From assembly GCA_013398295.1 (NCBI GenBank), contig VZSF01007300.1, forward strand, positions 62,001 to 126,000: a DNA stretch of 64,000 bases, read 5' to 3'. The DNA comes from Chionis minor (lineage: Eukaryota; Chordata; Aves; Charadriiformes; Chionididae). Within the stretch, counting starts at the first letter, position 1. The number at the start of each line of letters is the position of its first letter. Positions 10,116-22,905 of the stretch are shown here, in pieces. The notes beneath the pieces were generated by a model. The model worked only from the letters and a program-made list of their open reading frames with translations. It did no database searches and was not told the origin of the DNA. The position numbers were made by a program, and so were the translations under genes.

Positions 10116-13100
10116 ACCTTTCTTCTTGATTCTGGTTATACCCAGGTTGCACAATGTGGTATTGTGGTGAGATGTTCACAGCTGTTCCTGGTGAGGTGAG
10201 CTTAAGTAATTAACCCAGTCTAGTTAATCTTAGTAGTGCTTCTCTTTGAGCCGGGCTGCATTTCTGTACCCAACTCGTGCAAAGTACACCAAGTCCATGT
10301 TAGCATCTCTCACCCTCTTGTGTGCTGAAAGGCAAGCACCCATCCCAACAACCAACACTCAACAACCGTGGAACTGTTCTGGTGTGGTTTTTCCTTTTAA
10401 AGACAAAATGGATGTGGTCGTGAAACTGGAAATGAGATGGGGAGAGCCTGCATGGTTTCTTACTAGCATCATGTTGAATTAAAAACTACGTGGTGGTGCC
10501 AGTAAGGGTTGGGAAGAGTTTATGTTCTCTCTAACCATTTTATTGAAGCAGATACAGCTTCAACTGTTGCAATTAGGGTTGGAAGTTAATTGCTGTCTTA
10601 CGATTCTTTTGAAGCTGCCTTTTCTGAGAGCTTTCATCTTGCAGTGAGGGCACTAATTTATCTTATCTTAATTCTCTGGATCAAATTGCTGAACTTTTAT
10701 GTTAAACATACGGTTGTCTCAGACTGTTTTTACAACAGAGTATACCCCAAACATCAAAACTGGAATGAATATAGAATGTATAGGCATTTAGTACAATTCC
10801 AATGTATGTTAGTTTATTAGCATTTTTTCCTTGCCCTATCTATTTGGAAATGCATTTGGGTGTCCCTCTCGCCAATCAGCAGTAAATATGCTCAGGAAGA
10901 GACAATTTTGATCACTCAAGCTGCCTTCAGTTTTTCAAGGAAATGTTTTCAAGTAAGCTCCAGACAATCGTAAACTATCAATACACAAAAATAGAATCGG
11001 GGGGGGGGGATATCTGAAACAGGATTTTGGATAGTGTTGTAGTAATGCTGTGAAGGGGCATAGTACACTGCATTTAACTAAGTGGCGTCAGAAACTGGAA
11101 CAAGTAGAAAGGCCTAACTAGCTTGTGCTTATCTGCTGACCACGTGGTTCTGAATCAGTTTCTGAATACCTCAAACTACCTTAAAATATCTAAATTATTA
11201 CTGAATAATGCTATGCTATTAAAAAGCTGAAAGTTGTCTTCAACATTGCAGTGAAGAATTAATCTTTGAGACAAAGTCTTCCAAAAGTGTGAATTTGAAC
11301 TACTTTGTCTCTGTGAAATGGTCTGTGCAGATTATTATGGAATGCATAAAATTTCAGCAAAGAAATTGTACTAAGACTAGAATTAATGTTCAAAAATTTA
11401 CAGTGTGAATACTTGACTTCCTAGTTGATTAATCAGGAAACTAATGACAAACTGTTGTAAACTAGGAAAATCTTGATAAAATCAGGGTTAAAGAAAAATC
11501 CTAATGCTAATTGATTTTTTTAATGGACAGTTGATTGTAACTCAAATTTTTAAAGCATTTTTAGTGTGTTTAATTCATTTCTCCATAGTGCTGGGCACCT
11601 CATGAATAACCTCTCATACTCATGAATAAGTGACCAGTTCAGATAACAGCACTATCTCCTATTAATAGTTTTAATAACTGGATCTTCAAAAATTCTTTCT
11701 GAAGTTTGGTTTAAACCTATACTAACACCTTCAAATATTTCAGAATGTTTAGGTATCCTAGACTTCTGAAATACTTCCCCAGTAACTTACTCTGTGTTCA
11801 AAATAAATACTTGATATATCCCAGCATGAATGTAATTTCAAGACTTCCCTCTTAAGAACTGCTTCATGAGTTTTCAAAGTACCCAAGAAGCACCAAATAA
11901 ATACCCTGGCTATTTTAAAAAGCCTTAAGCTCTTACAGGTCAGAGGTTTCCCTGCCTGAAAGATTAACTTCTAAAACAGGATTCTTTGGCTGACTTTGTC
12001 ATAAGCTGTGCAAGGGTGTTGCCTCATTGCTGTTTAAGTAATGAAGTGATTATTTTGAAGGGTTACATACATAACTATGCATCTGGGATTGAAATACTGA
12101 TCATCTTAAGTGTTGATTTGAAGACGGTGTTGTTTGCAATGTCTTTTGCTAATTCCTTCAGCTTACGTGTTAACCAGCTCAGCATTTCAATAGTAGTGAT
12201 TGGTGCCAGGATCTTCACACCGACTGTGATCTAGTGGAGCTCCAGGCAGCATCAGTGTCAAGACCGACACAATTTGTTTTCCTCTCTTTGTTGAAATGCG
12301 TTGGCTATTTATACAGGGTACTTTCCCTTTTTACTGAGCCAGCTTCATTTCCAATTTGTACTTGTAATCCTCTTGCCCCTTCTACTCTACCTTCCCTCGC
12401 TGACAGACGAGTTGAATTTTTTTGGCAGGGAGAGGTCTTCGGCCCAGCACGTTTCCTTGATGCTGACATTGGGCACAGCAGGGGCCTGTCCCTGTTCAAC
12501 AGAGCTCCCTACCACTCCAAAGAACAGACTTTTCTCAGACATCGCAGGCATCACTTGCAAACAGGAAAGGAAATAAACTTTTTATCCACTTAATCGCCTA
12601 CCATGAGACTAGAGAAATTATTTACTGGTTTGGTTGAGCAATGTGAATGCTTTTTTTTTTAATATATAAAAATCCAACAATATATTAAACTTTGGAGAAC
12701 CATCTGGCCCTCTAAACTGGGCAAACCTGTTATTCTTTAATACAGTATGTATGTAAGGTAATTCGAGAGCACTAGCTTAGCAACAGCGGGGTCATAATAA
12801 AAATAAAGCTTAGTGCAGTAAAAAATTGTAATTGCTACCAGAGGTCTGATTATTTCCTCCCACAAAGGCTAGATGCCACTCTCTTAGGAATGCTTGTTCT
12901 GTCTCATTCTGCATTTTCTGCTTCTGTTACTACTTGCAGTGTTACTCAGCAGTGAATTAAAACCACGTTTGTTTAGAAGAGGCCATGTTTGCCCTCATTC
13001 CTGAATATTTCTTTTAATCACAGAGTTAAAAAACTTGCTTTAACTATACTGTTTCTGCGGAACTGCTGGCTTGGTTACAGCTGGGGGCAGAGGGGAGCTT

Positions 13101-16100
13101 TTGGGGACCTTTGTAAACAGGGTCTGACTGGGGCTATGAAACGCACCCCATGGAAAGGTGCCTGGGGGCAGTGCTCATTGTCTGCCTCCGCTGTGTGCGT
13201 GTAGGCAGCTCTAGACATGTCTGTGCTAGTGCAGAAGCTGTGAGCCTAAATACTTGCATCTGCAAGACCCAGTTTACATAGTTGAGCCGCAGAATAAGCA
13301 GCATGTGATTCTTGTTGGGCTTAATTTGCATGGCAAGATAGCAGGCTAACAGGCCTGTAAGAATTTTAGTTTTTAAACACTTTATATGTGAAATTGTAGA
13401 GGTAACAGCAGAGACCATGCTTGCTTTGTTTTGGTTTTAACTCTTAATTCACCCTATAAGCCCAAAACTTCATAATAGACCGATGGGGTCTTACCCAAGG
13501 AAGTAGCCTTTGACATCCAGGCCTGGTTTCAAAATTGGATTTACAGTCTTTCATAAACAACACGGCTTGGTCCTGAGGAGAGTTAAACCCACAAAATTAA
13601 CGAGTCCAGGTAACTTCCAGTCACTTCAGGCATTATAGATACTTTCATGAACTGGCTTGGAAGCTAGTCTGTGGTGGAATGTAGCTTCTTGCGAACTTTC
13701 TCCGTATAAACTTCATTGCTTCTGAAATGAGTATGGAAAACCTTAAATCTCCACACACCTCCCTTTCTGCTACAAAAAGAATCTTCGTCCTTTGTCTGCC
13801 CTCCCACTAAAGCCTCAAGTTCCTTCCCTTCAGAAGGCTTCAATTTGTGCTTATTTAAGTAAATTTAAGTAAATGCAGAACACCGTATTCAAGAAAAAAT
13901 ATTTTAATGACATTATTAGCTTGAAAGAGCCTGAGCTGAGACCTTCAGTGCGGTTTCATTAACTGCAGCCTAACTGTAGTACTGGAATTGGTGCTGCACC
14001 CCTTATGTGCATTCTACTTAACTGACTTTCAGATTGCATCTAGCATGTGCAGTGCTGGACCCAGCAAATAGTCATATTGTCACTTGACAAAATAGTCCTA
14101 AACAATAAATGTTTTATAAAAAGGGCAATATACTACAAATCATGCTAAGACCAACATAGTCAGCGATGTAAACTGACTTTGTTAGCATTGGAAAATGCTG
14201 CATGAGTTTAATAACTGCCTGTAGCAATGTATAATACTGTATCTTCCTGCGAAATACTCTTCAGACTATTTATAGTAGAAATAATTTTAATAGTTCTAAT
14301 TTGTTCTGCAAATGCGGTTCATTAAAGTCAAATTATATTAAGGACTTTTAAATCTCCTGTATCGGTTAGCTTTTTATTTTTCCTCTGCTGCTTTAGTTTA
14401 TATTGCACTGAATTATTTTGGAGGAAGAGAAAACGATAGCAGAACTTACTGGAGAAGAACAGTCATGAAAACTTATACGTTTGTCTCAGCAAAGGAAAAA
14501 CCTGATTTATTTTTAGACAAATGCTGAACTTGATAAGGAGATACAAGAAAGTGGTACCCTTCCCGCTTGAAAACCATTAGAGAGGGCTAATGTGAAAGGT
14601 AACAGGCAAAAAGATGTACTGAGTGTACACGAGGGTCTGAAGGACTCATTTTGGAGTATGCAGAAAATATTAGAAATTAGAAAAATATTTCTTATTTCCT
14701 GGCTTTTGTGAAATGGGAGGTGTAGATCCTCTGGTTTCCTCTGCCAAGAGGTTGAGTGTGTCCTGGGAGAAGGCCGAAGACTCACTGGGATGTAATTCCA
14801 GAGGGAAGAGGTTGGGGCCAGGTTCTGGCACCTCCAGGGCTACGTGCTGGGATGAAGGTGGCGTGCGGAGCGACCTAACCCTGTGCTTGCCAGGGCTGCG
14901 GCTTTGCCATCTGAGCCTGGAGGCCTCCGGCTGGCAGTACTGAAGAAACATATTTAAAGAGAGAAAAACATAAATGTAATGATTCCCTGGCTCGCAAGTT
15001 ACAGATTAAATTATGGTGAATAAATTCCAGGCTGTCAGAAGAAAAGACCGCTACCGTTTCTTTCCCCTCTCCTGTCTATGTAGGAGATCCTCGATTCTTT
15101 CCTCTGTGAACTGTTGCAGTCCCTTATGCGATACTGAGATGGAAATATGAACAACAGCAAGATCCTGTCAGAAGCTGGAAGGGAGCGAGCCCTCAGGTGA
15201 AATTACCTATTATCAATGTGAAATTCATTGGGAGCGTATTTTCACAACGAGTATCTTACTGGGTTTGAAATGATAAACACTCATGAACAAAGACCTGGCT
15301 AACTATAGTGGGCAATGGATTTTTTTCTTTTTTTAAATAACAAAAATGGAATGTTTTAAACCAAGCATGGCCAGTGTTTTTTCCTAGTGCAATTTTTGTA
15401 ATGGCATTAGGCTTGCAGAAGAATTTATTTGTAGGGAAAACTGTCTTGAATACTTAAATTGCAAATGCAGGCAGCCAGAGCCTTGAATAATATTTCCCAT
15501 GCACAGAGCAAAGTAGTAGGATTGCTTTATTTTCAGAGAAAACATAAGAAAACTTTTCAGAGAAGATAAGTAGGACAAATGAAAGCAATTTACTTAAAGC
15601 ACATCCCTCCTTATGCCTTTTAGAATACAAGGGAAAGTTCAACAACACTGAAAAGCAGTGGAGCTAAAATGGATGGATGATGCTTTACAAAGAACTTTTG
15701 ATGCGTTCCCGAAGAGCCCGGAGCTATCGCTGCTATCGACGGCTTCTCATATGGACACTGCCAGTATCTGCAGTCCCCGGCAGCTCTGCTCCACGCCCCT
15801 GGGAATGCTCGAGAGGGTTTTATAGGTGTTTTCCCCTCCTCTTCTTCATCCTACCCATTCTATCTATGTGTTCTGTCCTTCTAGGAGCCGACTTTCTGTG
15901 TGGTACCTTGTCACATCTGGTAGGTGCACTCTAGAGACAGCCAGTGTAACTGTAAGAAGGAATGTCTATTACTTAAGATAACCTGACTGTATTATCCTGT
16001 TGGTAATTAAGCCATTTTCCAAGCCTTCTGCTATATGTCTTTGGAGGAACTCCAATCTCCAGAGGACCTTCGAAGCATAAGGTAACCTGTCCTCTCTTGA

Positions 16101-17198
16101 AGCCGGGAGGTCTTCGCTCTGAGAGGGCTCTGCAGAGGATGAACAGAGGGTTCAAACTGGCCTGGACTCAGTTTTCCCATGTTACAGCTTAGTCTTTCCA
16201 TGCCTCTGGTGGATTTTAGGAAGGCTTGGCGGTTTGGATGACCTACCTTGAAGAAAAAAGAGCAATGCTTTTACCAAGATCTGCAGGGTGTTTTTGGAAA
16301 TGCTGTCCTTCAGTGTCAACAGAAGCCTTTGCTGTCTTATGCTTTTCAGAGCCACTGGATTTACTGGGGTATGCCTCAACTCAATTTCCAGAAAAGGCTG
16401 TCTCCTTTCTGACAACATAGGAACTCTTAATACAATCTCACCAGCTTCTCACCACGTGGAAAATCAGCCTTGGCTCACCTCCATTCTGTGGCAGTGGCTC
16501 GTATCCTCATCAGAGGCTGCCAACGTGATTCCTCCAAGCCGGTTCCCCAAGAGGTCCCCATCACTGTGACATAGTAGTAGTTCACCTCTGAATCTCCCAC
16601 TCTTTCTGTAGCTTGCCCTTCCTCGTTCCTCTTTGGCTGCAACTCGTATTCTGTTATTCTCCAGTAACAGATTTTTCTGGCTGGTCCTCTACCCATGAAC
16701 TTCTTTCCCAAGGGTTGATTAATCTTCATAGTAAAGCACAGGTTTTTGGTTTGTTTTTTTTTTTTTTTTCTAATTTCAGGTGTCCCTTTCCTGGGGCATG
16801 AACAATTTGGACACCAAGAAATCCTTGGGCCTTTCTTGACAAGTGTTTGCCCTTTTGGAAACAGGAAGGCTGACGCTGCCGAGAAGGAAATGGCTCTTCT
16901 TACACAACTTAGAAAATCACCCTGACTTAAGAACTCTTAAGAAAACAGCAAGTTTTTGTAGCTCAGTGAGATGCCTGTGGAGGTCCACCCAGGTTTCCAG
17001 CCAGCACAGAGAGACATCTAGGAGGGGTGCACAACTGAAGAGAGTGATCTTGGAGTCCTTGTCCTCATTGGAGGTGTGAGGCTCTTCCAGGGGAAACTCT
17101 TTTGGAGGAGAAGCCAGCTTAGGAAGGAAGGAATTGAAGCTCTTCCCAGGAAGAGTTGTCCTTCCACCTCTGTGGCCATCAAAGACGTTGTCCATGGG
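10116..17198. other. Intergenic region PPP1R21-STON1
   Basis: About 7 kb without a gene I can support. ORFs here are under 120 codons, lack splice context and match no family I know. It contains an 11-bp G run at 10999-11009 and AT-rich sequence at 11.3-12.2 and 12.65-12.85 kb. A GC-richer patch lies at 14.71-14.94 kb. No complete transposon recognised. Confidence 0.6.
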
Positions 17199-17220
17199 CA
17201 TAGATTTATGGTTGGACTTG

Positions 17221-17622
17221 NCGACAAGGCGGTGACACGAGCGGGTAAGGAGAAGGTCCGGGGCCCGGGATCGGTTCTGCCCCCCCGGGGGATGCTGCTC
17301 CGGGAGCGCTGGAGCGGCTTCCCGGAGCGCGGAGCGAAGCGGGGGGGGGGGGGGGGGGGGGGGGGNGTGTGTGTGTGTGTGTGGGATCTGCGTCCCAAGT
17401 GGAATTTTCCCGGTGTTGGAGGCGCAGACAGAAGTCCTGGCGTGAAACGGGCCGGCGGAGGGGGCTGCTTTGTTTTGGTGTAAGAACGGGATTTTTTTTT
17501 TTTTTAAAAAAAGCTCTTTTTCTCTTTTTCCCTTTTCTTTTTCTCTTCCCCCTTCTTTTTTCTTTTTTTCTCCTTGTCTCCTCCCCTTTCTCTTTTTGAC
17601 TCTCTTCTCATTTTTTATTTTN
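17221..17622. other. Misplaced assembly segment (two small contigs between single Ns)
   Basis: Single Ns at 17221, 17366 and 17622 delimit two pieces. 17222-17365 is CpG-rich and ends in a 25-bp G run. 17367-17621 starts with a GT repeat, and its last 211 bases equal 18027-18237. A 22-bp direct repeat flanks the insert. This reads as gap-filling contigs placed in the wrong spot; their content probably belongs in the 22-N gap downstream. Confidence 0.75.
17411..17621 (+). repeat. 211-bp exact duplicate, copy 1
   Basis: Identical base for base to 18027-18237 as read by eye, including the 14-T/7-A homopolymer pair. Exact identity in such unstable sequence points to one locus assembled twice. 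Confidence 0.85.
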
Positions 17623-17829
17623 CATAGATTTATGGTTGGACTTGATGATCTTGAAGGTCTCTTCCAACCCAACTGATTCTATGATCTTTAATTTCCTGCC
17701 CTCTTGGCTGGTCCAAGGATGAGTTCTTCCCTTTGGTGACTTCAGGAAAAGCAGGACAGGCCTATCGCTCCCCTGTGGGGCAGTTTTTCCCAAAAAAAAA
17801 CATGCCCGGAGTTGCCATGCCTAATGAGT

Positions 17830-18110
17830 TCTGCTAACTAACTTCCCGTCACCGCCGCGTGGAAATCCTGTTTCCGTCGGGCTTTTTCCTCTTCCCTGGC
17901 TTTCTGCGTTTCACCGGCTTCGTAGCCGCTTGGGTAACTTCCTTAATTTCGCCATTCCATGACAATTAAATTAAAATTCCCGCGGCGGCCGGGCGGGGGG
18001 GGGCNNNNNNNNNNNNNNNNNNNNNNCGGTGTTGGAGGCGCAGACAGAAGTCCTGGCGTGAAACGGGCCGGCGGAGGGGGCTGCTTTGTTTTGGTGTAAG
18101 AACGGGATTT
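17830..18110 (+). promoter_or_regulatory. STON1: Probable STON1 promoter / first-exon CpG island (with gap)
   Basis: CpG density rises sharply (CCGTCACCGCCGCGTGG, CCGCGGCGGCCGGGCGGGG) in otherwise AT-rich DNA, on both sides of a 22-N gap at 18005-18026. It is the only strong CpG island between PPP1R21 and the first STON1 coding exon. A donor-like GGTGTAAGAAC lies at about 18091-18101. No exon 1 can be defined because the core is missing. Confidence 0.5.
18005..18026. other. 22-N assembly gap
   Basis: Run of 22 Ns after a G run. The true size is unknown. The segment at 17222-17410 is a good candidate for the missing sequence. Confidence 0.95.
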
Positions 18111-18237
18111 TTTTTTTTTTTAAAAAAAGCTCTTTTTCTCTTTTTCCCTTTTCTTTTTCTCTTCCCCCTTCTTTTTTCTTTTTTTCTCCTTGTCTCCTCC
18201 CCTTTCTCTTTTTGACTCTCTTCTCATTTTTTATTTT
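18027..18237 (+). repeat. 211-bp exact duplicate, copy 2
   Basis: Partner of 17411-17621. This copy continues without a break into the long pyrimidine tract, so it is probably the correctly placed one. Confidence 0.85.
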
Positions 18238-18967
18238 TCTGTATTTTCTTTCTCTTTTTCTCTCTCTTTCTTTTCCTTTCCCTTTCCCTTTTCCCTTTTC
18301 TCATTTCTTTTCCCTTTTCTATTTCCCTTTTCATTTTCTCTCTTCCTTTTTCTCTCTTCTGTTTTCTTTTTCCCTTTTCTCATTTCTTTTCCCTTTTCCC
18401 TTCTCTTTTTCCCTTTTCATTTTCTCTTTTCCCTCTTCTCTCTTCTGTTTTCTTTTTCCCTTTTCTCATTTCTTTTCCCCTTTCCCTTTTTCCGTTTTCT
18501 CATTTCTTTTCCCTTTTCCCTTCTCTTTTTCCCTTTTCATTTTCTCTTTTCCCTCTTCTCTCTTCTGTTTTCTTTTTCCCTTTTCTCATTTCTTTTTCCC
18601 TTTTCCCTTTTCNCCTTTCCCTTTTCCCTTTTCTCATTTCTTTTTCCCTTTTCCCTTTTCTTTTTCCCTTTTCCCTTTTCTTTTTCCCTTTTCCCTTTTC
18701 TTTTTCCCTTTTCTCATTTCTTTTCCCTTTTCTATTTCCCTTTTCATTTTCTCTCTTCCTTTTTCTCTCTTCTGTTTTCTTTTTCCCTTTTCTCATTTCT
18801 TTTCCCCTTTCCCTTTTTCCGTTTTCTCATTTCTTTTCCCTTTTCCCTTCTCTTTTTCCCTTTTCATTTTCTCTTTTCCCTCTTCTCTCTTCTGTTTTCT
18901 TTTTCCCTTTTTTCTTTCTTTTCTTTTTTTTCCCCCTCCTTCTCCTGTTTGGTTTTTTTTTTTTTTT
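18129..18967. repeat. Long pyrimidine-rich satellite-like tract (TTTTCCC)n
   Basis: About 840 bp that is almost all C and T on this strand, built from CCCTTTTC/TTTCTCATTTC modules. It has higher-order structure: about 100 bp from 18376 repeats at exactly +120 bp, and the block at 18494 recurs at 18821. A single N at 18613 marks a join. Long open frames across it are a by-product of low complexity. Such purine/pyrimidine mirror tracts can form triplex DNA and commonly break assemblies. Confidence 0.9.
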
Positions 18968-21900
18968 GTAAATTTTGAGTAGAAGTGGTGAAAAGGGGCT
19001 GGCTTTGCGTGGGGTACCCAGAGCTTTGAACCGCTGCGGAAGTCGGTGGGGGTTTGGGTGATGGGCATCCCGCAGATCAAGTTCCCATGGCTTTTGCCTC
19101 GTTGGGGAGGAGATTGGGTTGAGCGAGAAGTTTTTTTTATTTAATACTTGAAGTGAAAGGAATTCCTGGAGCCTTTCTCATGTTTTCTAGCGGTTCGGCC
19201 GGTGATGTTAAACTGTGCGCGTAGGCTGGTGGTGTTTGCAGTCATTGCTGCAGAAATCCCTCCCGTACGTACAGCAGGGCGCAGGGCTTTGGGAAAACAA
19301 CTGGAGCGGATGCAGAAGGATGTGCCTCACGGGGCTGAAATGGTTAGACGGTATTTACTCCTCGCGCCAGCTCTGGAGATGTTTTTTCAAGCGTACCGTG
19401 GGTGAGAAAGAATATGCAAAGTTTTCACTTCCTTGTTTTGAATAAGTGCTCACTGAAGGAGAGATTTTCAGTAAGTTTTTTTTTCTAAAGATACGGGTGT
19501 TCTGCTGCTTCTGGTAAATACGAGAGCGTTTCTGAAATGTGCTAGGAAAAAAAGCTGACTCAGGTGTTTTACGGAAGCCCAGTTAAGTGATAAAAGTCTG
19601 TGCTTACCTTCCACAATAGGGATGTTTTTTCTCTGAGGTGGAGTGCCCTATAAACCCTCGCTGATTTCCCTGCAAACAGGACTTTGCTTTTTTTGGCAGA
19701 GCGCTAGTAACGCTAATAACTGTCTGGGGAGGAGGGATGAGAAGTTTTGCAGCCTGAGGCTCTTAAGTATGTACCATTCATTTTGCTGTTAGCTTACTTT
19801 TCCCTGTCTGGAGGCTGAGACTCTTATATATCTGTGGAAGAAGGAGAAAAAGAGGCAGCTGAAGGCAAAACATTGAGTTAGTGGGCTGCAAGCACACTTG
19901 CAGCAAGAAAATGTTACCAGAAAAAATAAGCTACTTTCTGGACTCTAGGTATGAGCAGAAGAGAGCTTAGCACTGCACTCTGCCACCAGCTCTAGTGGAG
20001 CACAGAAGTAATGTGTACAACAGGGAGCGCGGCTGGAAATTCTACTTAACTGATGTTGGAGTTGTAAATCACCGGGAAATTCTGCCTGGAGGCAAGTATG
20101 AGGTCCGTGTTTCGTGCTCAGATTTGATTATTGTCCTTCTCCCTATCTCCTTTTGCACATATAATGAATGTTACTTTCTATCACTTTAAAAATTGTTGGG
20201 ATTTATAAGCTCTAATGGCCCAGCTTGTTGATACTCCTGCTCAAATCCAGATCTCTAAATAGCAAAATAGTGTAAACTTTGAAGTTAATCTGTGTGTGGA
20301 TGTTAACTCCAATATGAAATGCACCCAATTACATAAACAGAGATTCACTGTTGTGGACAGTGTTTTGGTAAACAAGATTCTGCTAGTCCGCCACTCCTTT
20401 TCTTATTGAAAAATTGATTGGTGTAAATATAAGCTGAATTCTTTTGCTTCAGAAAACCCGGCTGCCTACACGTCTCTCTTAAAAAGCTTTTGGAGAGGAA
20501 CCCAAATGAGGCTTTTTTTGGGTGACTGCATTATGAATTACACTTTCTGATGCGACTGTCATCAGTTGCTATTAAAAATACCTCTATAAAAATAAACAGA
20601 GGAGGATTCAGTTGTGATCCTCCTTCTCGTTAGTGCTGGTTATTCTTATAAGGCTTTAAGGCAGGGAGAAGGGGAGTATCCCGCAGTTGAGGAGAGAGTT
20701 GGTCTGTCAGAAAACATTACTAATGGCTGTCAGGCAGTACTTTTCATGTTTAGAAGACCTCTGCAAATCTTACATCATGGGTTAGTCTCCAGGAAAGTAC
20801 TAGCATTTTTTTCTTGGGCACTAAAGCATGAGGTAGTTTTAAATGCAGATAGAAAAACTGACCCTGAACCACAAATAAAATGGAAAAAAAAAGAAAAAGA
20901 AGAGTATTATATTGTTTAGTGAATACGCGAAACATAGTCTTTCTATTAGCTTCCCTGCTTTTTATTATTCACTGCTGAGATTAGTGGCAAGAGTTTGGGA
21001 AGTGTACTTTTGCGTCGTGTATTCTTTGTGGTGCTTCATCCGGCGCTTCCCTTGGACACTGCAAACGCTAGCAGAGGACCAGGCTTGTATTTGTTTCTGA
21101 CCACGACCAGTTTAATATTTGGATATGTTAGCTGTGTGCCCAAGCAGTCAGGCCTTTTTTTTTTTTTTTTTCTTAAATCCCGAGGGCTGCTTAATCCTAA
21201 AAACCCCAAGCTGTTGATTTTACAGAAGCGGGACAGCCACCCATAAGAGCATTTCTGCTGCTTGGTAGCATATTATAAATCTTTGGCTCTGCTCAGAGGG
21301 AGGGGTTTGGGATGTCCTTGCCAGAGCCCTCTGCAGTGCTGCCGTGACCAGAGTACTTTTGTGGGATGTTTGTGCGTTCCTAATAATAACATGTTTCCTA
21401 AACACACTTAAAAATTGCTTCAGTGGTAACATTCCATTAGCTTAGTGACCTGCAGAAGGACTGTAAATAAAAATAGATTTATTTTCCTGTCTCTTCCAGG
21501 CCAGAGCACTATGCTGAGGGTTTGTTGGGTTTTTGTGCTTTCGTGGTTTTTTTTTTTTGTTTTTTTTACTTAAATAACCCAAACTTTCTGTACAGTAAAA
21601 CGTCAGCTAGTGTCAATAAACAGTTTACATGAGACTCTTTTGCAACTGTCCGTTGGCTCTCTGTAATGTGCCTGTGGAGTGCAAGTTGTGCAGTCACTAT
21701 GGTGATTCTAAAGGGGGGTGAGATGCAGAGAGGATAAAGTGGGACTGGCCGAGTAAACTGCGTGTGTGGGGGAACAGAGGCACCTTCCAGGGGTGCAGCA
21801 GCGCTGCTCCCCGCAGCTCGACAGCCCGGCAGCCTCCGCCTCTTCCCCATCCGCCTTCGAACTGGAGGGTTTCGTTTGTAGGAAGAAGAAAGGCCTCGTG

Positions 21901-21996
21901 GAGAGGTGTGTTGAATACACAAGAGAAACATGCTTATGCACAGTGAATTGCATTGAACAGGATTTACACACCTTGTCTAACCAGATAATAGGAAGA

Positions 21997-22190
21997 AATT
22001 AAGTGCAACAGCACGGAGTAGTCAATCAAAAGCCAATCCCCAGCTACAAAACATTTAAGGATCGCAGGCTTGCAACGAGCACTTTCTAACATTTAAAAAA
22101 AAAAAAAAAAGTTTTCCCAATCCACAGCTACGTGTAACTGTTTTGTTTGGGGAAGATGCAATCGCATAATCACATCTTGCATCACTCCTT
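21997..22190 (+). repeat. Inverted repeat, left arm
   Basis: The reverse complement of this arm aligns with 22906-23070 over most of its length, with a few indels. Shared blocks include CGTGCTGTTGCA, CTTTTGATTGACT, AAATGTTTTGTA, TTTAAATGTTAGAAAG, GTAGCTGTGGA and AGATGTGATT. Its A16 run pairs with a T16 run in the other arm. Confidence 0.85.
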
Positions 22191-22905
22191 GCAGTCACAT
22201 CTTGCACGCAAGTGACGTGTCGTAGAAGGCACTGTGATATCCAGGAAGGAAGAGAATAAAAGCACTGAGTAGTTAGTGTTGGTTTGATTGGGCTTTTTGT
22301 TATTTCTTCTAGGAAAAGAGAGTTTTCTTCGTTAAAGATGTTTGGTACAACATAGAGAACCATTTTGTGGTTCTTAGGATTTAACCCTGGTCTCATTCGA
22401 GTTAGTAAAAATGCGCCTACTGTCGTTGATAGCAGATTGTGTCCTCTCAAGGTTTCTCCTGACCATCATCTTCCTACCAGCAAATGGGACGTGAGCATGG
22501 GTACACCCTGTCCTGCCTTCTCAGTTACCAACCTGAAGTCCAAAGATGCATGGAAACACGTGCTACCAGACGTACGTTACTTAGACCTGGCACAGTCTGT
22601 CACGTTCTGAGACAGGAAATCCACCCTGTGAAGAGGAAAATGCTGGACGTCCAAGATGGGACTCTTTCCTGAGTCTTTTCTGGAGGAACTGACTGAGAAG
22701 TTCGAACTGATGGACCCGAGACAGATGCTTAGACTTGTGTCAAGTACTGATGTTTGCTATTCTTGTGGTTAGACCTGCTGATATACCAGAGATAAGTGCC
22801 TTTTTTGACACTTTTATTACATTAAACACAAACAAACAAACCACGTTATAAGTGTACCTGTTTCTGGCTCTTTCTTATGTACCAGAATTATCCAGGGTTG
22901 GTGGT
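22191..22905. other. Spacer between the inverted-repeat arms
   Basis: About 715 bp of non-repetitive sequence. No transposase, LTR or known family recognised. Its right end carries ATTAAACACAAACAAACAAA just before the right arm. Confidence 0.6.

Larger units (their letters stand above)
17199..17690 (+). mobile_element. CR1 3'-end fragment interrupted by misplaced contigs
   Basis: The 22-mer at 17199-17220 (CATAGATTTATGGTTGGACT plus TG) recurs at 17623-17644. It then continues GATGATCTTGAAGGTCTCTT, CCAACCCAACTGATTCTATG, the standard CR1 3' terminus. The sequence in between (17222-17621) is bounded by single Ns and is not part of the element. The real CR1 piece is therefore only about 65-70 bp. 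Confidence 0.75.

Noticed and set aside
16917..17672. 251-codon minus-strand frame
   Set aside because: It runs through three single-N joins and homopolymers in the misassembled segment, so it is not a real continuous frame.
18086..18982. Open frames of 298 and 262 codons (Phe/Ser/Leu/Pro only)
   Set aside because: They are the translation of the pyrimidine-rich repeat in several frames; low complexity, crossing an N, with no homology.
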